64,000 bases of DNA from Thiodubiliella sp900128405 (GTDB lineage Bacteria > Pseudomonadota > Gammaproteobacteria > PS1 > Pseudothioglobaceae): contig OY821614.1 in assembly GCA_963682085.1 (NCBI GenBank), positions 1,116,001 through 1,180,000 of the forward strand, in the 5' to 3' direction. The translations under genes and the position numbers were made by a program. Of this stretch, positions 55,198-64,000 are shown piece by piece (position 1 is the first letter of the stretch; each line of letters opens with the position of its first letter). The notes under the pieces were generated by a model. It searched no databases. It was given only the letters and a program-made list of their open reading frames with translations, and was not told the origin of the DNA.

Positions 55198-56087
55198 ATT
55201 GTAACTCCTAAATCAGCCAAATCTTGTTCTAATATATCTTGAGCATTCTGTGATAATTCTGTTAAAGGCAAGCGAATACCACGCTTGCATTTTCCCATTT
55301 TATACATAGCCCATTTCACTGGAATTGGATTTGACTCAATAAATAAATGTTGATGTAAATTGTGTAAATTTGCATCAATCTCTTGTGCTGTTTTTTCATC
55401 ACCTTCAAAAGCCGCTTGATAGGCATTTGATACTTCCTTCGGTGCTACATTACTCGTTACTGAAATACCACCATGACCGCCCATTAAGATAAATTCAACT
55501 GCAGTCGCATCATCACCACTATACAATAAAAAATCTGCTGGGCAATTATTCATTAATGCTTGTGCGACTTTTAAATCCCCCGTAGCATCTTTAATACCAA
55601 TAATATTGTCAACTTTGGACAAACGCACGGTGGTCTCTACAGACAAATCTATTGCTGTTCTGCTTGGCACATTATACAAAATTTGGTCAATATCAACTGC
55701 TTCAGCAATGGCTTTGTAATGTTGATACAACCCTTCTTGTGTCGGCTTATTGTAATAAGGTGTAACCAATAAACACGCATCTGCCCCCATATCTTTAGCA
55801 GCCTGAGTCAACTCAATTGCCTCAGAAGTAGAATTAGCACCTGTGCCTGCAATAATAGCAATACGCCCTTTGGCAATATCAATGGTTTTTTGCATTACCT
55901 CAATGTGTTCAACCTGATTTAATGTTGCACTCTCACCAGTGGTTCCCATAGAGACAATAGCCTTAGTGCCATTCTCAATATGAAATTCAATCAAGTTTGC
56001 CAAAGCATCAAAATCTATTGACCCATCTGCAAACATCGGAGTAATTAGGGCGACCATTGCGCCTGTTAATGGGTGTTCAATTTTCAT
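55194..56087 (-). CDS. dapA: 4-Hydroxy-tetrahydrodipicolinate synthase
   Basis: 297 residues. It condenses aspartate semialdehyde and pyruvate in the lysine/diaminopimelate pathway. The Schiff-base Lys lies in NIIGIKDATGD and the catalytic Tyr in LYNVPSRTAID; GTTGES near residue 48 binds the substrate. It is the first gene of the dapA-bamC unit. Confidence 0.96.
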   Translation of the reverse strand: MKIEHPLTGAMVALITPMFADGSIDFDALANLIEFHIENGTKAIVSMGTTGESATLNQVEHIEVMQKTIDIAKGRIAIIAGTGANSTSEAIELTQAAKDMGADACLLVTPYYNKPTQEGLYQHYKAIAEAVDIDQILYNVPSRTAIDLSVETTVRLSKVDNIIGIKDATGDLKVAQALMNNCPADFLLYSGDDATAVEFILMGGHGGISVTSNVAPKEVSNAYQAAFEGDEKTAQEIDANLHNLHQHLFIESNPIPVKWAMYKMGKCKRGIRLPLTELSQNAQDILEQDLADLGVTI

Positions 56088-56102
56088 CGCCTTATTATAT
56101 AT

Positions 56103-56140
56103 GAGACCTTTATATAAATATGAATTTTTCTAATCAACCA
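56103..56140. repeat. Degenerate CCTTTGCATAAA-type end
   Basis: It begins GAGACCTTTATATAAATATG, like the IS end and the other small repeats with one or two changes. It lies just upstream of the dapA start, so it might affect its promoter. Confidence 0.4.
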
Positions 56141-56192
56141 TATTGATACAAAAACTTCATACAAATAACAACTTTTTTAGACATAAAAACCC

Positions 56193-56213
56193 CACTAAAA
56201 CAAAATTTTAGTG
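56193..56213 (-). terminator. Terminator of the second glnK-amtB pair
   Basis: CACTAAAA/TTTTAGTG stem with a CAAAA loop, followed by GGGGTTTTTA in the minus direction. It is 23 bp after the amtB stop. Confidence 0.7.
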
Positions 56214-56235
56214 AGATTTGATTTAAAGATACAGT

Positions 56236-57510
56236 CTATAGATTGTAACCTACTTCCTCATGTGAAGTAATGTCCAAACCTTGTTGCTCCTCCTCTGTGC
56301 TAACCCTTAATCCAGTAATCATACCAACAATCTTAAGAATGATATAAGTTGCAACTGCGGTATAAGCAAAAGTTACCACCACACCAATAAATTGCACATT
56401 AAGCTGTGAGGCAATGCTCACACCTTCAGCCAAGCCTTGCCCACTAAAAATACCCAATTCACTTGAAGCAAATACACCAACCAACATTGTGCCTAAAATA
56501 CCACCCACACCATGCACTGGAAAAACATCCAATGAATCATCAATTTTAAATTTTTGTTTAATAATAATCACCGCATTAAAACAAACAATGCCCGCAATAA
56601 TACCAATTACCAATGCACCTGCAGGGCCAACAAAACCAGAGGCTGGCGTAATTGTACCTAAGCCAGCAACCATACCAGTTACTGTGCCTAAAGCAGTTGG
56701 TTTGCCAAACTTAATCCATTCATAAAACATCCATACCATCGCCGCTGTTGCCGCTGAAATATGTGTTACCAACATTGCCATTGCCGCATCGCCATTCGCT
56801 GCAAGCGCTGACCCACCGTTAAAGCCAAACCAGCCAACCCAAAGCATACCTGCACCCGTTACTACCATTGTCATATTGTGCGGTGGCATTGGTGTAGTAA
56901 GAAATCCTTTTCGTGGACCAAGAACGATCGCTGCAACCAATGCACCAACACCTGCGGTAATGTGAACCACTGTGCCACCAGCAAAATCCAATAAACCCAT
57001 TTCTTGTAGCCATCCACCACCCCACACCCAGTGCGTAATAGGTGCATAAACCACAATCAACCAAATCGCACTAAACAACAAAACTGCTGAAAACTTCATT
57101 CTCTCAGCAAAACCACCCACAATCAATGCAGGCGTAATAATCGCAAAAGTCATTTGAAATAAGACAAACAAGCTCTCAGGAATGTCGCCCCTTAATGAAC
57201 CCTCCAAAACCCCTGAAAGCATAAATTTAGACAAACTACCAAAATACGCATTACCATCAGCAAAGGCAATAGAATAACCAACTATTAGCCACAGAACCGA
57301 CACAATTCCAGCAATGGAAAAACATTGCATTAACACTGATAAAATGTTTTTACTACGAACCAAGCCGCCATAAAACAACGCCAACCCCGGTAATGTCATA
57401 AACAATACTAACGCCGTTGAAGTTAAAATCCACGATGTATTTGCACCATTTAAATCATTAGCAAACACTCCCATTGGCATTAATGCCAATAATATTAATA
57501 TTTTTTTCAT
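56236..57510 (-). CDS. amtB: Ammonium transporter AmtB, second copy, with signal peptide
   Basis: 424 residues. An N-terminal signal peptide (MKKILILLALMPMGVFA), as in E. coli AmtB, precedes 11 helices with the family motifs (VHITAGVGALVAA; FPVHGVGGILG). The sequence differs clearly from the first copy, so the two pairs are old paralogues rather than a recent duplication. It is cotranscribed with the PII gene 12 bp upstream. Confidence 0.95.
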   Translation of the reverse strand: MKKILILLALMPMGVFANDLNGANTSWILTSTALVLFMTLPGLALFYGGLVRSKNILSVLMQCFSIAGIVSVLWLIVGYSIAFADGNAYFGSLSKFMLSGVLEGSLRGDIPESLFVLFQMTFAIITPALIVGGFAERMKFSAVLLFSAIWLIVVYAPITHWVWGGGWLQEMGLLDFAGGTVVHITAGVGALVAAIVLGPRKGFLTTPMPPHNMTMVVTGAGMLWVGWFGFNGGSALAANGDAAMAMLVTHISAATAAMVWMFYEWIKFGKPTALGTVTGMVAGLGTITPASGFVGPAGALVIGIIAGIVCFNAVIIIKQKFKIDDSLDVFPVHGVGGILGTMLVGVFASSELGIFSGQGLAEGVSIASQLNVQFIGVVVTFAYTAVATYIILKIVGMITGLRVSTEEEQQGLDITSHEEVGYNL

Positions 57511-57522
57511 TTTCTTAATCCC

Positions 57523-57861
57523 TTATAGTGCGTCTTGGTCAGTCTCGCCCGTTCTAATACGCACCACTTTTTCTAAGTTACTAACAAAAATCTTACCATC
57601 GCCCACTTTTCCAGTATTAGCAGTATTGCTGATTGCTTCAATAACACTGTCTAGTTTTGATGCTGAAATCGCAATTTCTAATTTAATTTTAGGCAAAAAG
57701 TCAATTTTATATTCTGCACCACGATACATTTCTGTATGGCCTTTTTGACGACCAAAGCCTTTAACCTCAGTAACAGTGATGCCAGACACGCCAGCCTCCG
57801 ATAAGGACTCTCTTACATCGTCTAGTTGATGCGGTCTAAGAATTGCGGTTACAAGTTTCAT
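57523..57861 (-). CDS. glnK: Nitrogen regulatory protein PII, second copy
   Basis: 112 residues. T-loop YRGAEYKIDFLP with Tyr51 and the usual C-terminus. It shares most of its residues with the first copy but has a shorter B/C-loop region. It lies upstream of the second amtB. Its leader does not show the ANTAR hairpins and terminator seen before the first copy. Confidence 0.95.
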   Translation of the reverse strand: MKLVTAILRPHQLDDVRESLSEAGVSGITVTEVKGFGRQKGHTEMYRGAEYKIDFLPKIKLEIAISASKLDSVIEAISNTANTGKVGDGKIFVSNLEKVVRIRTGETDQDAL

Positions 57862-58464
57862 ACTTTTATCCTAAATAATAAAATTTATTTATTATACCCA
57901 AACCCAAATATAAAAATTGCAAACTAAAAATTGCAAACCTAGTATTTAAAATCTAGCTTTGAGAGAGATTGCAAACCCTACTTTGCACTATTGTCTTTGT
58001 AAATACCACGGATGCTCACTCTAAAACTCGCATTTACCCCGAGCAAATAAAACAGGTCAAATTCTGCCACATTGAAGTCCGATACGCTATTTTTAACGGC
58101 GAAATTGGCACTTAATAGTATGACACTTTTATTTATCATTACTTAGAAAAAAATAAAGTAAAATATTTATTAATCATCAACCTAGGGTTTTTATCATAAA
58201 TACATTTAATCGCTTTATCATTAACTAACCAAGCAAATTCTAAAGAGGATCAACAAGTCTTAAATAAGAGAAACGCAGTTATTAATGGAACACTAGTAAA
58301 AATAGATGGTAATCTAGAAAGTGATGAATAGCTGGACTTTAATGATAACTATAAAGACACTATGAGAGATAAACAGGGCATACAATTAGAGCCTCAGAAT
58401 GAAACCCTAGCCCCTTAATTGGGGTTTTGTGGTATCAATTTTAGCGTAATCAACAAGAGAGATA
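57862..58464. other. Spacer with ATTGCAAAC repeats and a decayed surface-protein gene
   Basis: The left part holds a TATAAT-like -10 for the second glnK (57891-57896 on the minus strand) and three ATTGCAAAC copies (57916, 57930, 57968). From about 58058 on it resembles the upstream region of the surface-protein gene at 60942 (described separately). Near 58411-58428 CCCC/GGGG with a short T-run forms a weak terminator before the next gene. Confidence 0.5.
58196..58350 (+). pseudogene. Decayed 5' end of a third surface-protein gene
   Basis: The sequence ATAAATACATTTAATCGCTT (58196 on) aligns with the start of the gene at 60942, where it reads ATGAATGCATTTAATCGTTT; the ATG has become ATA and a stop follows soon. 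The upstream CCTAGG-TTTTT block is also shared. A further 31 in-frame codons (NSKEDQQVLNKRNAVIN...) end at a TAG near 58329. It looks like the wreck of a paralogue. Confidence 0.5.
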
Positions 58465-60522
58465 ATGAAAAACAAATATACAAAGATAGTGTTACTGGTG
58501 GGGCTGTTAGTTGGATCAAAGGTGTTCGCTATTAATACAATTAATACAAATGTTATTGTAGATAATGCTATAAAAATGGATGAAGTTAAAGCGTTTTATA
58601 GAATTAAGAACCTATCCAATAAAAACTATATAAAAATCATATCAACAAAATCAGGGGCTACTGGTAATGGAGATACTCTAAAATATGAAGTGATCAGAAG
58701 AAGTGAATCATGCAAAAAATCCACCTACCCTTCTCTCACTATAGTCTGTGATGACTTGGCAATAACCAGCCAGCTCATAGACACTATTAACACACGCTTT
58801 GTAGAAGAAGGATTTAGTGCTGAAAAGGAACAGGGTATGGATGGAAATTCTTACCTTTATATTGAATTAGGAATGCTTGGGACGCGCAGGCGTTGGGTGC
58901 TTTCGGGGGGTGTAGATGCCCAAGAAGTAGCAACACAGGTAGTGAGTTTTACCCCAACGGTTGCAGATGCTCGTAAACATTATACAATCAACATAAATAG
59001 TGTGGAATATTCAATTACAGTAAATGCGAATACGACCATTAAAGAAATCGTTGAAGCATTTCAAGTGAAAACGAATGACAATTCTAGTGTTACTTGCACA
59101 GAGGATGATACAAAACTAACTTGCACAGCAAATACGGCTGGCGAATCGTTCACACATACTATTTCGGTTGCTGATAGAATAAATGAGAGCAATGCCGAAA
59201 AAGATGCTAGATTGGCTGAACAAGCGTGGCAAAGTCAACTAACCGTTACAACCAGCTCCCTAACAACAGCAAACACCGCACAAGCAAATGCAACAACTGC
59301 TATGAATGATAACGATAGTTTACCCTCTAAATCAGCGGCAATAGAAGCGTCAAAACAAGCAAATGCGATATTACTCATAGAAATACATAAACTTAATGAG
59401 CTTAAAAAAACAGATGCAAATGTCATTACAGTTAATGACTTTAACCAGCAATATCGGACACTAAATACGGCAACTAATACGCTTATAACAAACTATACAG
59501 AACAGAACCTTGAAGAGATATGGAAAAATCAACTAACCGTGGTAACAAGTTCTTTAACAACAGCAAATAACAAGCGAATAAATGCTACTACTTCTATAAA
59601 TAGTAGTAATAGTTTATCTTCTAAATTAATATCAATAGAAATGTTAAAACTAGCCAACACGGCGTTATTCGCAGAAATACAGACGCTTGAGATGCATAGA
59701 AGAACGGATGCAGATGGCTCTACAGTTGATAATTTTAACCAGAAGCATCAGGCACTGAACACGGTAACTAATATGCTTATGGCAAGTTATGAAGAACAGA
59801 AACGCATAGCGAATGATGCGACAGCAGTAGAGGAGGCAATCTTAACAGGGCATTGGAAATCCCCGATAATAAAGGGATTGACCTATGCAACTGCAACACG
59901 CTCGGGTGTTACTGATGAAAGTGGAGCTTTTAAGTGTCAATCTGGGGAAATTGTTAATTTTTCAATCGAGAGCCTAGCCTTAACCAGTGTGTCTTGTGCG
60001 GCAATTTTAGGCACAAAGACCACCAACAGCGTAGCGTTAGCCAACACAAGTAGCGGAAACTTTAAAGACTGGCAGAATGAGCCAGGCAGACAGATAGCTA
60101 TCACTAAGGTTCTTTTTGGTTTATTCGGTGAGAGTGTAAAGAGAGCGTTTAGTCAAGAAGATGAGAACTTAAGGATTATAACTGTTGACCTTACGGAAGC
60201 ACAGAAGGCTAATACTGTAGGCGAATCTTTAGAAGTTAATGATCTAAACCTACTAGTGCAGAATATTTTAGGCACTACTAAAACAGTTACATTGCCGACA
60301 ACGAAGCAGGCTGACAATATGATTATATCGGGTTGGCAGGCAAGTAAGGTGTTTGATGGTGCTGGCAACGGTGGCGATACTAATACTAGTGAAAACAAGA
60401 AAAGTAGCGGTGGCGGTTGTGTTTACAATCCCAATGCTCCTACTAGATTTGATATGGGCTTTATCTTATTAATGGTGTTAAGTGCTTATTATCTAATCAG
60501 AAGAAAACGCCGATTTGTTTAA
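58465..60522 (+). CDS. Large secreted protein with C-terminal sorting signal
   Basis: 685 residues: signal peptide (about 1-22), two N-terminal modules shared with the protein at 60942 (about 45-115 with SGATGNGD; about 150-235 with VSFTPTVADARKHYTI and TCTANTAG), two tandem repeats of about 98 residues starting near 252 and 350 (QLTV-TSSLTTAN, coiled-coil-like), and a C-terminal region. It ends SSGGGCVYNPNAPTRFDMG, then a helix and RRKRRF, the layout of CTERM-type anchoring signals processed by membrane proteases. No enzyme motif is seen; an adhesive or structural surface role is likely but not shown. Confidence 0.75.
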   Translation: MKNKYTKIVLLVGLLVGSKVFAINTINTNVIVDNAIKMDEVKAFYRIKNLSNKNYIKIISTKSGATGNGDTLKYEVIRRSESCKKSTYPSLTIVCDDLAITSQLIDTINTRFVEEGFSAEKEQGMDGNSYLYIELGMLGTRRRWVLSGGVDAQEVATQVVSFTPTVADARKHYTININSVEYSITVNANTTIKEIVEAFQVKTNDNSSVTCTEDDTKLTCTANTAGESFTHTISVADRINESNAEKDARLAEQAWQSQLTVTTSSLTTANTAQANATTAMNDNDSLPSKSAAIEASKQANAILLIEIHKLNELKKTDANVITVNDFNQQYRTLNTATNTLITNYTEQNLEEIWKNQLTVVTSSLTTANNKRINATTSINSSNSLSSKLISIEMLKLANTALFAEIQTLEMHRRTDADGSTVDNFNQKHQALNTVTNMLMASYEEQKRIANDATAVEEAILTGHWKSPIIKGLTYATATRSGVTDESGAFKCQSGEIVNFSIESLALTSVSCAAILGTKTTNSVALANTSSGNFKDWQNEPGRQIAITKVLFGLFGESVKRAFSQEDENLRIITVDLTEAQKANTVGESLEVNDLNLLVQNILGTTKTVTLPTTKQADNMIISGWQASKVFDGAGNGGDTNTSENKKSSGGGCVYNPNAPTRFDMGFILLMVLSAYYLIRRKRRFV

Positions 60523-60533
60523 AGTAAACAAAG

Positions 60534-60563
60534 AAAAAAGCCCCGTAAAAACGGGGCTTTTTT
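60534..60563 (+). terminator. Strong intrinsic terminator
   Basis: A 13-bp stem AAAAAAGCCCCGT/ACGGGGCTTTTTT with an AAAA loop and T-tract, directly after the surface-protein gene. Confidence 0.9.
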
Positions 60564-60941
60564 TTTGAACAAGTCTTATCTGATTTATGCCCTACCCCTC
60601 TTTACACAACACGCCAACAAATCAAATCCTCGTTTCCATAACATGAAAAAAACCACAAATATTCATTTTTATAAAGCAATGAAACACTCTCATCGAATTT
60701 CACACCTCGGCCTACTCAAAGGCGTAGATAACTTCAATGCTAAACCAAATGTAGACCAGCAACAATCTACCGCCCTCAACCATAAATTTAACAAAATCCA
60801 AAGTTACCCAATTCTGCCACATTAAAGCCTGTTACGGCATTTCTAACGACAAAATCGATTCATTCAATTTCGTCTTATTCATTTACCGTTACTTATAAAA
60901 AAAGTATAATAATCGTTAATTACCATCCTAGGATTTTTGTT
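60564..60941. other. Spacer sharing sequence with the region before 58465
   Basis: The right half (about 60809-60941) matches 58058-58195 in pieces, including ATTCTGCCACATT and the CCTAGG block just before the start codon. No gene is convincing. It presumably holds the promoter of the next gene. Confidence 0.5.
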
Positions 60942-63545
60942 ATGAATGCATTTAATCGTTTTATTATCACTGCTTTATTGGTTTTATTTACCTCTCAAGC
61001 CTTTGCTACTAATACACTATTAGCAACAACGACTACAGAAAATGCTACTGCTATTACTGAAACGAAAGCATTTGCTAATCCTTTTAAATATGGAAATCAT
61101 AATAGCTTTGTTGTTAATATTAAATCAACAGAAAACGGAACCAGTGGCAATGGTTCTAAAATTACTATAAATAGAAGGGTTTCCGACTACCAAAATAGAT
61201 GTTCTGTTATTAGTGGAGGAGACACTAAAGAGGTGGTTATGGCGTGTTCTGGGGAAAATGCTAATACGACTTACATCAGAGAATTTATAAATAGTAATTT
61301 GTCAAAATTTAATGCTACTGGTGGTGGCGGTGGAACATTTAGTAATTTCTCCGACCCAGAAATTATTATTTTAGCTGGCGGTCTAAATACCGCATCTGCT
61401 ATCGCTCAAGTGGTTGAATTTATCCCCACTTCTGCCAATGTCGCAAATACTGTTTACACAATTAAAATAGACGAGAATACCTACACCCATACCACCACGG
61501 GGGCTGATTCTGTGGCAACCATTATTAGTGCTTTACAGACCAAAGTAACGGCTGACGCTGCTGTTAGTTGCACCAATGAAACCACTAAAATAATCTGCAC
61601 AGCAAATACCGCAGGCACCGCTTTTACTTATTCCAGTAATGCAGTGATTCCGCCACTCACTTTTACTTCTAACAACACTCAAACTGTAGAGGAAGGTACA
61701 CAGGGTAGAATCCACACCTTTACCACTAACCATCCTATCGCCACTTTCAATATCATCGAAAACACCAGTGCTTTATTTAGTCTTAATAACAGCGTTCTAA
61801 ATTTCAACGGCATCAACACTGATTATGAAAGCGACACAAAATCCTACACCGTCAAAGTTAAAGCCACCATAGGCGATGGAGAAAAGAAAAACGCCGAACA
61901 AATCTTTACTGTCAATCTCCTTAACATCAACGACGAAACCCCTACCAACATTACCCTATCAATGAGCGGTTCTACAGATAACCACACCATCACCGAAAAC
62001 ACCACTAACACCAATTTAGGCACACTCTCTACCACCGATGCTGATGTAGAAGATGCCTTTATCTACACCTTGAAAAACAACAGTGCAGCTTACTTTACTA
62101 TTGACGGTAACACGCTACAACTCGCTAAAACTGTAGATTATGAAACCACCAAAACCCTCAGTATCACAATTAGGGTAGCTGATGCCAATGGACATACCTT
62201 TAGTAAAGATTTTAACTTTACCATTATCGACATTGACGACACCGCCCCCACCGACATTGCCCTAACTAACAACAGCATTGCACCCAACGCCACTGCCGAT
62301 ACCATCATCGGCACCTTGTCCGCAACTGATATAGATACAACTAATGACGGCCTAACCTACAGTATCAACGACACTAACTTTAAAATTACTGGCACTCAGC
62401 TACAACTAAAAATCAATGCCACTGAAATCACAGACACATTCCCAATCACCCTCGCCATCACCGCTACCAACAACATTAACACCGCCCTTGCCTTTACAAA
62501 AAACTTTATGATTAACAGCATTGACATCAGAATCATCCCAGTAATCAAGCAATTCACCGTGACCCAAGGTAACAATCAAGGTCGGATAATCAGCAAAACA
62601 GGCGGAGTCGTTACTGTCCACGCTACAGTAGCCGCCAAGACTCATGAATGGAGCAGTACCAATGTTACTGATACAAGTGCTAACAGTGATACAGTTTTTG
62701 TTTTTGACCCTGCCAATACAGATACTGGTATTCTAACAATTACATTAAAGGCTACAACCGACACACATTCATCGGAAAGAGTTTTGAGACTTGAATTGGT
62801 TGATAATCATCCTAGCGATTGGATAGATGTAAACAGCAATGGTATTTCCGATAGCAAAGAATCAGAACATGGTAACAATGAATTACTCGCAGGAATGAGT
62901 AAAAAAATCACCAGTCCAACAGATACTAGAATATTGCTAGGTGCCATGGGAAAAATGGGCGAAGATTCTAGTCGTTTAACCCTTGCACAAATGAAAGAAT
63001 ATATCGCATCAAATAATAGTTTGACCGATAAAACCGATGACACACTAACCACTGGCGATATTTACGATTATGTTATTGAAGGTTTAAGCGCTGCTGGCAC
63101 TACCACCGAAGTGATTATTGAACTTACCACCATAATCCCTGAGAATGCAAAATTACGCAAATATTCGCTAGTAAATGGTTGGTCTAATTTTAAAGTTGAT
63201 ACTGATAATACAATCCACTCCAAAATAAGCACAACTTGCACCGATGATAGTGCTTGGGAGGCTGGATTAACCACAGGTGCAACTTGTCTTAAATTAACCA
63301 TCAAAGACGGCGGTGAAAACGATACCGATGGCGAACAAGCTGACAATACTGGGGATGCCAACGGTGTGATTGCAAGCACCGTTTCGATCGCAGTGTCTAC
63401 CTCTAGTAGCGATTCTAGCAACTCTAGCGGTGGCGGTTGTGTTTACAATCCCAATGCTCCTGCTAGATTTGATATGGGTTTTATTTTGTTAATGGTATTA
63501 AGTGCTTATTATCTAATCAGAAGAAAACGCCGATTTGTTCATTGA
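60942..63545 (+). CDS. Large secreted protein with cadherin-like repeats and C-terminal sorting signal
   Basis: 867 residues: signal peptide (about 1-23), the same two N-terminal modules as the protein at 58465 (SGNGSK; VEFIPTSANVANTVYTIKI, CTANTAG), then cadherin-like repeats (about 240-530; FNFTIIDIDDTAPTDIAL with the Asp-rich calcium linkers), and a C-terminal module resembling the choice-of-anchor U domain (LRKYSLVNGWSNFKVD...CLKLTIKDGGENDTDG). It ends SSGGGCVYNPNAPARFDMG, helix, RRKRRF, almost identical to its neighbour. Calcium-dependent adhesion at the cell surface is likely by family. Ligand unknown. Confidence 0.8.
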   Translation: MNAFNRFIITALLVLFTSQAFATNTLLATTTTENATAITETKAFANPFKYGNHNSFVVNIKSTENGTSGNGSKITINRRVSDYQNRCSVISGGDTKEVVMACSGENANTTYIREFINSNLSKFNATGGGGGTFSNFSDPEIIILAGGLNTASAIAQVVEFIPTSANVANTVYTIKIDENTYTHTTTGADSVATIISALQTKVTADAAVSCTNETTKIICTANTAGTAFTYSSNAVIPPLTFTSNNTQTVEEGTQGRIHTFTTNHPIATFNIIENTSALFSLNNSVLNFNGINTDYESDTKSYTVKVKATIGDGEKKNAEQIFTVNLLNINDETPTNITLSMSGSTDNHTITENTTNTNLGTLSTTDADVEDAFIYTLKNNSAAYFTIDGNTLQLAKTVDYETTKTLSITIRVADANGHTFSKDFNFTIIDIDDTAPTDIALTNNSIAPNATADTIIGTLSATDIDTTNDGLTYSINDTNFKITGTQLQLKINATEITDTFPITLAITATNNINTALAFTKNFMINSIDIRIIPVIKQFTVTQGNNQGRIISKTGGVVTVHATVAAKTHEWSSTNVTDTSANSDTVFVFDPANTDTGILTITLKATTDTHSSERVLRLELVDNHPSDWIDVNSNGISDSKESEHGNNELLAGMSKKITSPTDTRILLGAMGKMGEDSSRLTLAQMKEYIASNNSLTDKTDDTLTTGDIYDYVIEGLSAAGTTTEVIIELTTIIPENAKLRKYSLVNGWSNFKVDTDNTIHSKISTTCTDDSAWEAGLTTGATCLKLTIKDGGENDTDGEQADNTGDANGVIASTVSIAVSTSSSDSSNSSGGGCVYNPNAPARFDMGFILLMVLSAYYLIRRKRRFVH

Positions 63546-63548
63546 GTA

Positions 63549-63571
63549 AATCAAGCAAGATTTGCTTGATT
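63549..63571. terminator. Hairpin terminator between the surface-protein gene and trmD
   Basis: AATCAAGCAA/TTGCTTGATT, a perfect 10-bp stem around GAT, with T-run on the right. It probably serves the surface-protein gene and might also act on the minus strand for trmD. Confidence 0.7.
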
Positions 63572-63593
63572 TTATAATGTTTATAACGCCTTA

Positions 63594-64000
63594 TTACTTT
63601 GGTGTGTTAAGTAAATCAGGGCGTTTTTTTTGTGTATTTTTCTTGACTTGTTCTGCTCGCCAAATGTCAATATTTGCCTGATGTCCGCTCAATAAAACTG
63701 CTGGCACACTTTGATTATCAATTGTTTCAGGACGAGTGTAATGTGGATAATCCAGTAAACCATTAACGAATGAATCGTTTAACGAATCTTGATTGCCTAA
63801 CACGCCTAAAATTTGTCGACTAACAGCATCAATCACTACCATTGCACCTAATTCGCCACCACTAATAACATAATCGCCAATTGATATTTCCCTATCAATA
63901 TCGTGCTGAATAATTCGCTCATCAATGCCCTCATAACGCCCACACAACAAAGTAATTGACTTGAGTTTAGACAATTCAATAACCATATTATTATCCAACT
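63594..64000 (-). CDS. trmD: tRNA (guanine-37-N1)-methyltransferase, C-terminal part
   Basis: The gene runs off the right edge; about 135 codons of the C-terminal half are seen. The SPOUT knot motifs LLCGRYEGIDERII and GDYVISGGELGAMVVIDAVSR and the C-terminal LSGHQANIDIWR are diagnostic. The enzyme makes m1G37 in tRNA and prevents frameshifting. rplS, the usual downstream neighbour, is not present. Confidence 0.93.
   Translation of the reverse strand, partial: LDNNMVIELSKLKSITLLCGRYEGIDERIIQHDIDREISIGDYVISGGELGAMVVIDAVSRQILGVLGNQDSLNDSFVNGLLDYPHYTRPETIDNQSVPAVLLSGHQANIDIWRAEQVKKNTQKKRPDLLNTPK

Noticed and set aside
58411..58428. Strong terminator before the gene at 58465
   Set aside because: The stem is only four base pairs with a short T-run, so I mention it only in the spacer entry.
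60565..60825. An 86-codon frame between the two surface-protein genes
   Set aside because: It starts inside the terminator hairpin without a ribosome binding site, its composition is unlike a folded protein, and its 3' part overlaps the repeated upstream region. I treat it as non-coding.

Overview
The window is AT-rich DNA from a sulfur-oxidising gammaproteobacterium. The gene orders tyrT-glyT-thrT-tuf-trpT-secE-nusG-rplKAJL-rpoBC, hisI-hisE-tatABC, dapA-bamC and mraZ-rsmH-ftsL-ftsI are gammaproteobacterial. The soxX-Y-Z-A cluster with a SoxXA-binding lipoprotein, the low GC, IS elements and large surface proteins suggest the SUP05/Thioglobus/bivalve thiotrophic-symbiont group. That last placement is inference from gene content, not a phylogeny.

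Layout. 1-6.2 kb: a membrane RDD protein, a Sel1-repeat protein made of near-identical 108-bp units, and dnaE, broken by one base in an A-run. 6.2-10.5 kb: a VOC protein, then a nuclease-like gene remnant interrupted by what looks like a composite transposon. Two 1,281-bp IS5-type copies in direct orientation enclose a tauE-like exporter gene and the stump of an iron-sulfur protein; the unit is flanked by a 5-bp repeat and the target gene resumes in frame beyond it. 10.8-13.2 kb: the sox cluster. 13.3-28.3 kb: trpE and the large transcription/translation block with four tRNA genes. 28.5-38.6 kb: malic enzyme, a small membrane-protein ORF behind MraZ-like boxes, the start of the dcw cluster, dnaG, an LpxL-type acyltransferase, rpsO and prfB.

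38.6-45.4 kb is an oxidative-stress island: an HxlR regulator, a secreted SnoaL-PEBP fusion, an MdaB-like flavoprotein, OxyR, a peroxiredoxin-glutaredoxin hybrid, catalase, an encapsulated-ferritin-like protein without a visible encapsulin, and glutathione reductase. 45.5-47.8 kb holds hisI-hisE-tatABC with a 161-bp MITE-like insertion between tatA and tatB. 47.8-57.9 kb is about nitrogen: an Fnr/Crp regulator, an ANTAR regulator, a TorF-type porin, and two separate glnK-amtB pairs, with ligA, bamC and dapA between them. The first glnK-amtB pair has a consensus sigma-70 promoter and a leader RNA with two AxxGxx-loop hairpins followed by an intrinsic terminator, which is the expected target architecture for an ANTAR antiterminator such as the one encoded three genes downstream.

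58-63.5 kb holds two large secreted proteins that share N-terminal modules, upstream sequences and an almost identical C-terminal sorting signal (Gly-rich, Cys, membrane helix, Arg cluster); a third, decayed copy lies upstream. The right edge has the C-terminal part of trmD. Short repeats ending in a CCTTTGCATAAA-like motif, similar to the IS ends, are scattered through the intergenic spaces.
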